This document shows positions 54,795 through 63,534 of a stretch of 64,000 nucleotides of DNA, piece by piece. The notes beneath the pieces are model-generated. The model had not been told where the DNA came from. It searched no databases and saw only the letters and a program-made list of their open reading frames with translations. Origin of the DNA: Bradyrhizobium septentrionale. Its GTDB lineage: Bacteria; Pseudomonadota; Alphaproteobacteria; Rhizobiales; Xanthobacteraceae. The stretch is taken from the NCBI RefSeq assembly GCF_011516645.4, contig NZ_CP088285.1:9736372-9800371 (forward strand). Direction: 5' to 3'. Made by a program: the position numbers and the translations under genes. The stretch's first letter is position 1. Each line of letters starts with the position of its first letter.

Positions 54795-55102
54795 ATTCCC
54801 AAAGTCCGGGAATTGGCCACTGCCGAGTTCGCGACGCTGCGTCTTCGGCTCTTGAAAATCGCCGCCCGTGTGGTCGAGACCACGCGCCCATTCGCCTTGC
54901 GTTTGCCGCGGCATGTCCCGAAGCCGACCTGATCCGCGGCTTGCCAGGCGCGCTGCTGCCGCTCGGTCCTTGAGCGGCGGGGCGTCCGCCCCCCGTTCGC
55001 CCAACCCATCCCTCAAGCGTGCGCGGCGCAAAGTACCGGTCGTCAGGCGGTGAAAAGCCGAAGGCAATCCCGCGCGCCTCGTCAGAGCAGATGTGCGGCC
55101 AC
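54795..55102 (+). mobile_element. IS1380-family element, right part, first cassette copy
   Basis: Starts with the 47-bp repeat (54795-54841), continues with the transposase C-terminal code (LRLLKIAARVVETT, then after a small frameshift RLAFAAACPEADLIRGLPG) and the 3' non-coding tail. The tail breaks off at about 55102 before the terminal repeat that is present in copy 2. The next 115 bp (55103-55218) are of unknown origin, with a short open frame (KLARWFRLPAFTILTLGTLK) that may be a gene scrap. Confidence 0.75.
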
Positions 55103-55233
55103 ACGAGGAATATCACGAGCGTCAATGATACGAAGTTGGCGCGGTGGTTTCGGCTGCCCGCCTTCACCATCCTCACTTTGGGTACACTGAAATCCAAGAT
55201 CTGGAAATCTGCCGCTGCTAGAGCGTTTTCCGA

Positions 55234-55707
55234 TCACGTTGCGTCGTAACCAGCCGCGACGAGATAATTTTGACATTCCTCGGGTGAGAAGCGTTTGAGA
55301 GCGTTGGCGATTGCTTGCCAGAGATCGGGCATGGTGCGCGCTGCGGCGGCCCGCAACAGCGCTTTCAGTTTGGAGAGGGCCATTTCAATCGGGTTGAAGT
55401 CTGGACTGTAGGGCGGAAGATAGAGCAGGCTAGCTCCGACCGCCTGGATGGCCTCTCGAACGCCATGGACCTTGTGAGCGGGCAAGTTGTCCATGATAAC
55501 GGTATCGCCCGGCCGCAGCGATGGGGCGAGCAATTGCTCGACGTAGGCCAGGAAAGCGTCGCCATCCATTGGACCGTCCAGAACAAGCGGCGCGATCAGA
55601 CCGTCGGAGCGCAATCCAGCGGTGAACGTCGTCGTCTTCCAATGTCCGTGTGGGATAGCTGCACGACATCGCTCGCCGCGTGGCGAGCGCCCGTAACGCC
55701 GCGCCAT
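55234..55707 (-). CDS. IS630-family transposase, DDE catalytic part
   Basis: Reads from about 55830 ([20 protein letters not shown], upstream of the first Met of the separate frame) through [20 protein letters not shown] with the second Asp, and [20 protein letters not shown] with Glu. It completes the DDE triad of the Tc1/mariner-IS630 superfamily. As a separate frame it lacks the first Asp; functional protein requires fusion to the upstream helix-turn-helix frame by frameshifting at the A7 run near 55843. Confidence 0.88.
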   Translation of the reverse strand: MARRYGRSPRGERCRAAIPHGHWKTTTFTAGLRSDGLIAPLVLDGPMDGDAFLAYVEQLLAPSLRPGDTVIMDNLPAHKVHGVREAIQAVGASLLYLPPYSPDFNPIEMALSKLKALLRAAAARTMPDLWQAIANALKRFSPEECQNYLVAAGYDAT

Positions 55708-55796
55708 TTTGGTGTTGGCGCTGGTTTCGTCGATGAAGACGAGACGCTCAGGGTCAAGGTCGATTTGCCCTTCGAACCACTCCTCACGTGCGGCAT

Positions 55797-56180
55797 TTAT
55801 ATCGCCGCGCCGTTGCTCGGCGGCGTGCGCTGTCTTTTTTTAAGTGTGATCTTTCTGCGCTGGAAAAAACGCCAGAGCGACGCGATGCCAGTCGATATTC
55901 CACGACGTTTCAACAGTTCTCGCAACTCGGCAAGCGTGATATCCGGCCTCGCTGTCACCGCCTCCAGAATCAATTGCGAATGCGCTTCGATGCGCTGCGA
56001 TTTGCGGTCACCGCCCTGGCGTTTAGGAACGATGTCGCCAACTTTCTTGAGGCGACCGCGCCAGCGGATCGCACTGGCCGCGCTGACACCAAAGCGCTCA
56101 GCAGCCTGTCGACAGGACATGCCACCGTCAATCGCGGCTACCACCCTTTGGCGAAGATCAACCGAAAGCGCCCTGGCCAT
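55797..56180 (-). CDS. IS630-family transposase, N-terminal helix-turn-helix part
   Basis: This 127-codon frame has [40 protein letters not shown] and [20 protein letters not shown], the paired helix-turn-helix DNA-binding region of IS630 transposases. The frame ends soon after a run of seven A (ITLKKRQ), where a slip would join it to the catalytic part. The arrangement suggests programmed frameshifting rather than decay. Confidence 0.85.
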   Translation of the reverse strand: MARALSVDLRQRVVAAIDGGMSCRQAAERFGVSAASAIRWRGRLKKVGDIVPKRQGGDRKSQRIEAHSQLILEAVTARPDITLAELRELLKRRGISTGIASLWRFFQRRKITLKKRQRTPPSNGAAI

Positions 56181-56396
56181 ACATGCTGGCCTCCCTCGCC
56201 AGCATGCAGCTTGAATCTGACTCGCGCCGTTTTGGGAATCCCCACCCGATTCTTTCCGGTCGGAAAATGCTCTAGCCCGTCTTATTCGTCAGAGTGCGCC
56301 TGAGAGGCTGGCGAGCGTGGTGTAAAGCGCTGATGCGGCGTAGGATTCGGTTGCGAAGCCAACCCCATCACCTCAACCGCGAACACCACGCCCGCC

Positions 56397-57533
56397 ATGA
56401 CCGATGATACGATTCTGCCCTTCTCGTTTCCAGCCGTTCACGCCAGGAAAGTCACAGCTGCCTTCGATGGCGGTCGGCTGACCTCGAACGGGGGCGTGAT
56501 GCTTCTGGCGATGGCCGAGCGGCGTCTCGGCTTGGCCGACAATTTGGCCCGGGTGTTCCCGGATCGGCGCGATCCGACGCGGGTCGTGCACAGCCTTGTC
56601 GATATGTTCCGCGCGCGCATGTTCGCGATCTGCTGCGGCTACGAGGACGCCGACGACCCCGATCATCTGCGGTCCGATCCCGCATTCAAGCTGGCCTGCG
56701 GACGGCTGCCGGAGACGGGTCGCGATCTGTGTTCCCAACCGACGCTGTCGCGGCTGGAGAATGCTCCGCGCCTGCGCGACGTGATCCGACTGACCTACAC
56801 TTTGGTCGACGCATGGATGGATAGCTACCCGCGCGAGCCGGCATCCGTCACGCTTGACATCGATGATACCTGCGATGTCGTCCACGGCCATCAGCAGCTC
56901 TCGCTGTTCAACGCTCATTATGACGAACGCTGCTTCCTGCCGATCCACGTCTACGACACGGAGAAGAGCCGGCCCGTGGCGGTCGTGCTGCGGCCCGGCA
57001 AGACGCCGGGCGGCGTCGAGGTGCGTGCCCATCTGCGCCGCCTGATACGGCATATCCGGACGCGGTGGCACAACACGCGAATTACGTTCCGTGGCGACGG
57101 GCGCTATGCTCGGCCGGAGGCCATGACGTGGTGCGAGACCAACGGCATCGACTACATCTTCGGTCTGTCCGGCACCAAGCCGCTCGCCAGAAAAGTCGAC
57201 GAGGCCGCAAGCCGCGCACGCACGCGACGCGCCATCGAGAACCTGCCGGTTCTGCGTGGCTATACCGAGACGCGCCACAAGGCAAAGTCCTGGGATCGCG
57301 AACGGCGTACCGTCGCCCGTATTGAGGCGACGATGCTCGGCCTCGACATCCGTTTCGTCGTCACCAGCCTCGATGTCGGCTCGGCCGAGTGGATCTACGA
57401 CAGCCTGTATTGCGCACGCGGCCAAGCCGAGAATCTGATCAAGCTGCATAAGACACAGCTCGCCTCCGATCGCACCAGCTGCCGTTCGGCGCTCGCCAAT
57501 CAAGTCCGCCTCGTTCTCCACACCGCCGCTTAA
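56397..57533 (+). pseudogene. IS1380-family transposase, interrupted by TAA and by the effector cassette
   Basis: 378 codons from ATG 56397 (MTDDTILPFSFPAVHARKVT) include the N-terminal DNA-binding part, DIDDTCDVVHGHQQLSLFNA and the RGQAENLIKLHKTQ region near the catalytic Glu. A TAA replaces the usual Tyr of HTAAYWLML. Reading past it, the gene continues to RELATAEFATLR, where the cassette begins. The C-terminal codons lie 5.3 kb away at 62867 onward. Transposition in cis is therefore unlikely, though the long N-terminal product could be made. Confidence 0.85.
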
Positions 57534-57560
57534 TGGCTGATGCTGACCGTGCGCGACGCG

Positions 57561-57607
57561 ATTCCCAAAGCCCGGGAATTGGCCACAGCCGAGTTCGCGA
57601 CGCTGCG
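57561..57607. repeat. 47-bp direct repeat, left border of effector cassette 2
   Basis: Identical in sequence to the left border of cassette 1 (49496-49542). It pairs with 62867-62913 at the other side of the cassette, with a few mismatches. Confidence 0.85.
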
Positions 57608-57687
57608 CTGGTTCCGGTCCTTCGTGCCCGGGGGCCCAGGCCGTCGGCGTGAGCCGCTCCAGCCTGAGCTATCCGCCCATGGCGACA

Positions 57688-60600
57688 TCAGCCCCTGAGT
57701 CGGTTCTGCAGTGCCTGCCGATTGGCAACGAGGTTGCTGAGGTTCAGCAGGTCTGGCTCCCGTCCTTGCTCCAATTGCCTAACCAGCGCCCGCGTGCCGT
57801 CCACCACGAAGACGCCGCAATCATAGCCGTTCCGCTGCCGGGCCATGCCGGCTGGCTCCAGGTGGAGGTCCAGCCGACCTGCGAGATGTTCTGCATCCTT
57901 GTTGTTGAGTCCCCCGTAGGAATCGTAGTGATAGGCGACCGGCCGCCCCCGGTCTCTGCGATCAACGAACAGCAGCGACCAATGGTTGCCGAGGCTATTA
58001 GGATCTTCAGGAACGGCATTAATCACGGGCAGGAACAGGAAGTCGGCTGTATCGTTACCATTATCGTAGACGATGCGCTGGAATTCGGTTAGCACGACGC
58101 CATCGTCGTTAGAGCGCAGATAATTTAGGACGATGAGGGGATTCACGAACCGCGTCCGGGCGGCGAGATCCGGATGGTTCCTCCGCAAATCCAGCTCCTG
58201 GAGCCGGTAATCCCTGTCGATATGCTCGTCGCCCAGCCATTCCGTGTCCTCGAGCACCAGCCCGCGGCCGTGGGAGGAGGCTGTCGGACCTAAAGCCCCG
58301 ATCTGAGCATCAGCGGAGGTGCTCGGAAACGGCCGTACAGAATTAGCATCGTCGCGTGATTCGGACGGCGTGGGCGCAGTCAGATCAACCAATGGAAAAC
58401 CACGGTAGGTGTCTGAGCGAGCCCTGGCAGCGGGCGCCGGCGCAAAGTGAGCATCGTCGCGCAATTCGGACGACGTGGGCGCATCCAGATCAACAAAAGA
58501 CTCAAGACCGCCGTAGGTGTCTGACGGAGCCCTGCTGGTTGATGGTGAGGCCGGCTCTTGCATCTGCCGCCGCGCCAGCTCCTCGCGCAACCACGCCAAA
58601 GCTTCATCATCCGAGAAGGCTGGCGCCGGAGAAAGCCCCTGCGGCGAGCCGGGCTGTCGAACGCCCTGGTGATGACCCGGTACTGGCCCGGCAAACGGCG
58701 GCGGAAAGTCAGGCGCCGGGCTCCAAGCATTGTCACGCAACTCGAACGGTGCGGGCGGATTCGGATGAACCGCTGCCTCAAGACCGCCTTCGATGTCTGA
58801 AGGAGCCCTGGCAGAGTGCGCTGACGCTGCTTCCAGGATCCGCCACATACTCCAATCAAAGTCGAGCGGCATCTGCGGCGACCAGGTCGAGGTGGACCTG
58901 GCAGGTTCCTGCTCTCCAGCTTGGACTATCTCCTGCGCCTGCTCAGGGGGAACCCCGGACCACGGTGGGCCGTCTTCCACCATCAAACGCAGGTCCTGAT
59001 CGTAACCTTCCGGGAGGACCAATGGCCGACTGACAGCTCCCTGCGGCGCGCTGTGCTGCGCAGCGGCGCCTCCGACGTACGTCGCGACCGCATGCGGCGC
59101 CGTGGCATCTTCGTGCCCGCTCGCCTGCATCATCGGCTGCGCCTGCCATGGCGATGCACCCAGTTGATGGGTGGGGGCCGACGTCAGCAGGCGACCGCCT
59201 GAATTGGCGATCTCGCTCAGCTGCCGCTCGCTGGCAAGGCCGTGCAGATTGTCTAGGGGCCTCGGCCTCTTCGCTGGCCTCAACTCAGCTGTGTCATGCT
59301 CATCGTTGATGAGGACCTCCTCGCTTGGCAGGAGGTTGCTCCTGGCAAGTGCAGCCATCGGCTCGTCCAGGAACTGCTGGCGGTCGTAGCCCCAGTTCAA
59401 GGGACGAATGGTCTCTCCGGGATCCGATGACTGGTCATGGCGCGCGGCTGGCTCGAGAGATGACGACGGGCCGGGTTCGTCCATCAGCTCCCAAAGCAAA
59501 TCCTGATCGTAACCTTCCGGGAGGACCAATGGCCGACTGCCCGCGTCCTGCGACGCGCTGTGCTGCGCAGCGGCGTCGCCGACGCGCCACGGCTCCATCA
59601 GTGCCGCGTCTTCGGGATCAGGAACTGGGGAAATATAGCGCTCGAACTCCATCGCTTTAGCGCCGGCCTGCGATTTTCGGAGATCAGCCAGTGCGGCACC
59701 GATATGCCGACTACCCCCGGCGTCCTTCCTATAGCGCTTAACATCTTCATCCAACGTGTTGCCGGAAAGCCGAGCAGCAATGCCCGGCTTGCTGCTTTTA
59801 CGCAGGTAGTCACTGAAACTGCGTAGAGAAACTGCATACTGCCTGCCGGTCCCTGTCGCTGCTTCGTTTTTGTACTCTTCGATGAGAGCCACGTCCTGGG
59901 GGTGAGGATTTAGCTCAGCGCGGCCTGTGATCGGCCCGACTCCGCCCGTCGACTGGAAGGTCCGGAGATGGTCTATTGCCGGACGGAGGTTCCTGTTATG
60001 ACCCTTTTCGATGGCCTCGCGCGCATCATCGGTCAGCGACTGGTCGTCGAGCCGAGCAGCAATCGGATCTTTGTTATTTGCGATGAGCCAGCGGCTGAAG
60101 CCGCGAAGAGAATATATATAGCCGTGGGTGGGATTGGCGGCGTTGCCATTGCGGAGGGCCTCCTCAAGCCCCGAAATAAGGCGAGCGTCCTCGGAATAAA
60201 GAGGCTCCATGCTCCGCCCTATCAAAACCCCAGCTGACTGAGCCGGCTGCAGCGCCGAGGCGGCCGGCATTGCTCCACCACCTCCATTTGAATTGGCGAT
60301 CTCGCTCAGCTGCCGCTCGCTGGCAAGGCCGTGCAGATTGTCTAGGGTCCTCGGCCTCTTCGCTGGCCGCAACTCAGCTGTGTCATGCTCATCGTTGATG
60401 AGGACCTCCTCGCTTGGCAGGAGGTTGCTCCTGGCAAGTGCAGCCATCGGCTCGTCCAGGAACTGCTGGCGGTCGTAGCCCCAGTTCAAGGGACGAATGG
60501 TCTCTCCGGGATCCGATGACTGGTCATGGCGCGCGGCTGGCTCGAGAGATGACGACGGGCCGGGTTCGTCCATCAGCTCCCAAAGCAAATCCTGATCGTA

Positions 60601-62598
60601 GCCTTCCGGGAGGACCAATGGCCGACTGCCCGCGTCCTGCGACGCGCTGTGCTGCGCAGCGGCGCCGCCGACGCGCCACGGCTCCATCAGTGCCGCGTCT
60701 TCGGGATCAGGAACGGGAGAAATATGGCGCTCGAACTCCATCGCTTTAGCGCCGGCCTGCGATTTTCGGAGACGAGCCAGTGCGGCACCGATATTCCGAT
60801 CCCACCCGGCGTCCTTCCTATAGCGCTTAACATCTTCATCCAACGTGTTGCTGGAAAGCCGACCAGCAATGCCCTTCTTGTTGTTTTCACGCAGGTAGCC
60901 ACTGAAACTGCGTAGAGAAACTGCATACGTCTTGCTGGTCCCTGTCGCTGCTTCGTTTTTGTACTCTTTGATCAGGGCCACGTCCTGAGGGGGAGGATTT
61001 AGCTCAGCGCGGCCTGTGATCGGCCCGACTCCGCCCGTCGACTGGAAGGTCCGGAGATGGTCTATTGCCGGACGGAGGTTCCTGTGATGACCCTTTTCGA
61101 TGGCCTCGCGCGCATCATCGGTCAGCGACTGGTCGTCGAGCCGAGCAGCAATCGGATCTTTGTTATTTGCGAAGAGCCAGCGGCTGAAGCCGCGAAGAGA
61201 ATATATATAGCCGTGGGTGGGATTGGCGGCGTTGCCCTTGATGAGGACCTTCTCAAGCCCCGAAATAAGGCGAGCGTCCTCGGAATAAAGAGGCTCCATG
61301 CTCCGCCCTATCAAAACCCCAGCTGACTGAGCCGGCTGCAGCGCCGAGGCGGCCGGCATTGCTCCACCACCTCCATTTGAATTGGCGATCTCGCTCAGCT
61401 GCCGCTCGCTGGCAAGGCCGTGCAGATTGTCTAGGGTCCTCGGCCTCTTCGCTGGCCGCAACTCAGCTGTGTCATGCTCATCGTTGATGAGGACCTCCTC
61501 GCTTGGCAGGAGGTTGCTCCTGGCAAGTGCAGCCATCGGCTCGTCCAGGAACTGCTGGCGGTCGTAGCCCCAGTTCAAGGGACGAATGGTCTCTCCGGGA
61601 TCCGATGACTGGTCATGGCGCGCGGCTGGCTCGAGAGATGACGACGGGCCGGGTTCGTCCATCAGCTCCCAAAGCAAATCCTGATCGTAGCCTTCCGGGA
61701 GGACCAATGGCCGACTGCCCGCGTCCTGCGACGCGCTGTGCTGCGCAGCGGCGCCGCCGACGCGCCACGGCTCCATCAGTGCCGCGTCTTCGGGATCAGG
61801 AACGGGAGAAATATGGCGCTCGAACTCCATCGCTTTAGCGCCGGCCTGCGATTTTCGGAGACGAGCCAGTGCGGCACCGATATTCCGATCCCACCCGGCG
61901 TCCTTCCTATAGCGCTTAACATCTTCATCCAACGTGTTGCTGGAAAGCCGACCAGCAATGCCCTTCTTGTTGTTTTCACGCAGGTAGCCACTGAAACTGC
62001 GTAGAGAAGCTGCATACGTCTTGCTGGTCCCTGTCGCTGCTTCGTTTTTGTACTCTTTGATGAGAGCCACGTCCTGGGGGTGAGGATTTAGCTCAGCGCG
62101 GCCTGTGATCGGCCCGACTCCGCCCGTCGACTGGAAGGTCCGGAGATGGTCTATTGCCGGACGGAGGTTCCTGTGATGACCCTTTTCGATGGCCTCGCGC
62201 GCATCATCGGTCAGCGACTGGTCGTCGAGCCGAGCAGCAATCGGATCTTTGTTATTTGCGAAGAGCCAGCGGCTGAAGCCGCGAAGAGAACTTACATAGC
62301 TGTAGGCGGTGGGAATGGCGACATTGCCCTTGATGAGGACCTTCTCAAGCCCCGAAATAAGGCGAGCGTCCTCGGAATAAAGAGGCTCCTTGCTCCGCCC
62401 TATCAAAACCCCAGCTGACTGAGCCGGCTGCAGCGCCGAGGCGGCCGGCATTGCTCCACCACCTCCACTTGAATTGGCGATCTCGCTCAGTTGCCGCTCA
62501 ACGGTCGCCGCTTCTGCGGACGGCGCCGCGGGTGAACTCTCTTGCGGGCCCGTGCTGTCCGGCTGTTCACGCACCCACTTGATCGAGGGGAAATCCAT
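57688..62598 (-). CDS. Giant repeat-containing Ulp1/C48 cysteine protease effector, copy 2
   Basis: A second 1636-residue protein, nearly identical to copy 1 in its ends. It starts MDFPSIKWVREQPDSTGPQE and ends with the same C48 domain (HWSLLFVDRRDRG, YHYDSYGG, QRNGYDCGVFVV, all catalytic residues kept). The three internal units have a period of 363 residues instead of 367, and the fourth partial unit keeps 12 extra residues in compensation, so total lengths match. Basic KRPR segments and the LDLHL EAR-like motif are retained. The repeat units resemble each other within the copy more than their counterparts in copy 1 at several sites, suggesting homogenisation. A tts box precedes it. Confidence 0.88.
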   Translation of the reverse strand: MDFPSIKWVREQPDSTGPQESSPAAPSAEAATVERQLSEIANSSGGGGAMPAASALQPAQSAGVLIGRSKEPLYSEDARLISGLEKVLIKGNVAIPTAYSYVSSLRGFSRWLFANNKDPIAARLDDQSLTDDAREAIEKGHHRNLRPAIDHLRTFQSTGGVGPITGRAELNPHPQDVALIKEYKNEAATGTSKTYAASLRSFSGYLRENNKKGIAGRLSSNTLDEDVKRYRKDAGWDRNIGAALARLRKSQAGAKAMEFERHISPVPDPEDAALMEPWRVGGAAAQHSASQDAGSRPLVLPEGYDQDLLWELMDEPGPSSSLEPAARHDQSSDPGETIRPLNWGYDRQQFLDEPMAALARSNLLPSEEVLINDEHDTAELRPAKRPRTLDNLHGLASERQLSEIANSNGGGGAMPAASALQPAQSAGVLIGRSMEPLYSEDARLISGLEKVLIKGNAANPTHGYIYSLRGFSRWLFANNKDPIAARLDDQSLTDDAREAIEKGHHRNLRPAIDHLRTFQSTGGVGPITGRAELNPPPQDVALIKEYKNEAATGTSKTYAVSLRSFSGYLRENNKKGIAGRLSSNTLDEDVKRYRKDAGWDRNIGAALARLRKSQAGAKAMEFERHISPVPDPEDAALMEPWRVGGAAAQHSASQDAGSRPLVLPEGYDQDLLWELMDEPGPSSSLEPAARHDQSSDPGETIRPLNWGYDRQQFLDEPMAALARSNLLPSEEVLINDEHDTAELRPAKRPRTLDNLHGLASERQLSEIANSNGGGGAMPAASALQPAQSAGVLIGRSMEPLYSEDARLISGLEEALRNGNAANPTHGYIYSLRGFSRWLIANNKDPIAARLDDQSLTDDAREAIEKGHNRNLRPAIDHLRTFQSTGGVGPITGRAELNPHPQDVALIEEYKNEAATGTGRQYAVSLRSFSDYLRKSSKPGIAARLSGNTLDEDVKRYRKDAGGSRHIGAALADLRKSQAGAKAMEFERYISPVPDPEDAALMEPWRVGDAAAQHSASQDAGSRPLVLPEGYDQDLLWELMDEPGPSSSLEPAARHDQSSDPGETIRPLNWGYDRQQFLDEPMAALARSNLLPSEEVLINDEHDTAELRPAKRPRPLDNLHGLASERQLSEIANSGGRLLTSAPTHQLGASPWQAQPMMQASGHEDATAPHAVATYVGGAAAQHSAPQGAVSRPLVLPEGYDQDLRLMVEDGPPWSGVPPEQAQEIVQAGEQEPARSTSTWSPQMPLDFDWSMWRILEAASAHSARAPSDIEGGLEAAVHPNPPAPFELRDNAWSPAPDFPPPFAGPVPGHHQGVRQPGSPQGLSPAPAFSDDEALAWLREELARRQMQEPASPSTSRAPSDTYGGLESFVDLDAPTSSELRDDAHFAPAPAARARSDTYRGFPLVDLTAPTPSESRDDANSVRPFPSTSADAQIGALGPTASSHGRGLVLEDTEWLGDEHIDRDYRLQELDLRRNHPDLAARTRFVNPLIVLNYLRSNDDGVVLTEFQRIVYDNGNDTADFLFLPVINAVPEDPNSLGNHWSLLFVDRRDRGRPVAYHYDSYGGLNNKDAEHLAGRLDLHLEPAGMARQRNGYDCGVFVVDGTRALVRQLEQGREPDLLNLSNLVANRQALQNRLRG
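59232..62499 (-). repeat. Three tandem 1.09-kb coding repeats in effector copy 2
   Basis: Period 1089 bp, units starting near 62499, 61410 and 60321. The first two units share the rare variants GNAANPTHGYIYSL or SGYLRENNKKG-type changes. The second and first units are almost identical in their distal halves, indicating recent recombination or gene conversion. Confidence 0.9.
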
Positions 62599-62744
62599 CC
62601 CTTCTCCCTTTCAAATTATGAACCGAGCCTTCGATCTGACATGCAGGGAATCAGCAACAAACCACCCTTTACAGCCCTCGACAGGCACGCACCGTGAGCA
62701 TCGGCAGCCGATGTTTTTCCAAGGCGACCAGCCCTGTATGTTTT

Positions 62745-62777
62745 GTTAAATGGGGAAGCTGTCGAGAACCTGATGAC
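62745..62777 (-). promoter_or_regulatory. tts box of effector copy 2
   Basis: Minus-strand ATCAGGTTCTCGACAGCTTC followed by CCCATTTAAC, differing from the copy 1 site by one base in the first half. It lies about 147 bp above the start codon at 62598. Confidence 0.75.
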
Positions 62778-62866
62778 CAACGTGCCGCGAGCATGGTGGA
62801 TGACCTGCGCGCTTCGCCGTCAACAGCCGATAGACCGAAGATTCAGAGACAAAATACTGCTTCTCA

Positions 62867-63217
62867 ATTCCCAAACTCCGGGAATTGGCCACTGCCGAGT
62901 TCGCGACGCTGCGTCTTCGGCTCTTGAAAATCGCCGCCCGTGTGGTCGAGACCACGCGCCCATTCGCCTTGCGTTTGCCGCGGCATGTCCCGAAGCCGAC
63001 CTGATCCGCGGCTTGCCAGGCGCGCTGCTGCCGCTCGGTCCTTGAGCGGCGGGGCGTCCGCCCCCCGTTCGCCCAACCCATCCCTCAAGCGCGTTGCAAA
63101 GTACGGGTCGTCAGGCGGTGAAAAGCCGAAGGCAATCCCGCGCGCCTCGTCAGAGCAGATGTGCGGCCACATCAATCGGACCCAAAAAAACGCACTCTCA
63201 CGAATAGGACGGGTTAG
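62867..63217 (+). mobile_element. IS1380-family element, right part with terminal repeat, second copy
   Basis: Starts with the right 47-bp repeat (62867-62913), then transposase C-terminal code and the 3' tail, and ends in the terminal inverted repeat CGAATAGGACGGGTTA, complementary to the left end at 56275. It shows that cassette 2 is bounded by both ends of one IS. Confidence 0.85.
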
Positions 63218-63534
63218 CTGGTCCTCTGTCGCAGCGTTCGCTTTTGCGGCCGGCCAGATTTTGAGAGTTCTTCTGCACTCTTTGCTGATTTTAATTTCAT
63301 GTTGCTACTTTAGGTAAAGAGCCATAATGGCTACTTTGGCGGCAGGGCACAATAGCCCGATTCGCTCACGCCGAGGCCGGACCGTTTGTGGCCATTCCGG
63401 CGCGCAGCTAACGCGCGCTTAATTGGACATATCCAAAAGTCTAGACGTGGTGCCTCCAAAGCCAACAAATCGCCCCATAGCGCTCTTTTCAGGAGCCAAT
63501 GCGCCGATGAGCACCAGGAGGTTCGGAATAGTCG
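63218..63534. other. No gene seen
   Basis: About 320 bp of comparatively AT-rich sequence between the IS1380 end and a partial hypothetical gene. I see no supported gene, RNA or strong hairpin. Confidence 0.4.

Larger units (their letters stand above)
55221..56272 (-). mobile_element. IS630-family element between the two effector cassettes
   Basis: Flanked by TA dinucleotides (55219-55220, 56273-56274), the family's target. The ends are inverted repeats (GAGCGTTTTCCGATC at left; GAGCATTTTCCGACC on the complementary strand at right). It has inserted exactly at the left end of the second IS1380 element. Confidence 0.88.
56275..57610 (+). mobile_element. IS1380-family element, left part, second cassette copy
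   Basis: Starts with terminal repeat GCCCGTCTTATTCGTCAGAG, has the full 5' non-coding leader and transposase N-terminus, and ends at the 47-bp repeat 57561-57607. The right part with the matching inverted repeat is at 62867-63217, so the effector cassette lies inside this IS. Confidence 0.85.

Noticed and set aside
49623..62598. Repeats considered as a TAL-effector-like array
   Set aside because: Units are about 365 residues, not 33-35, and show no repeat-variable di-residue pattern.
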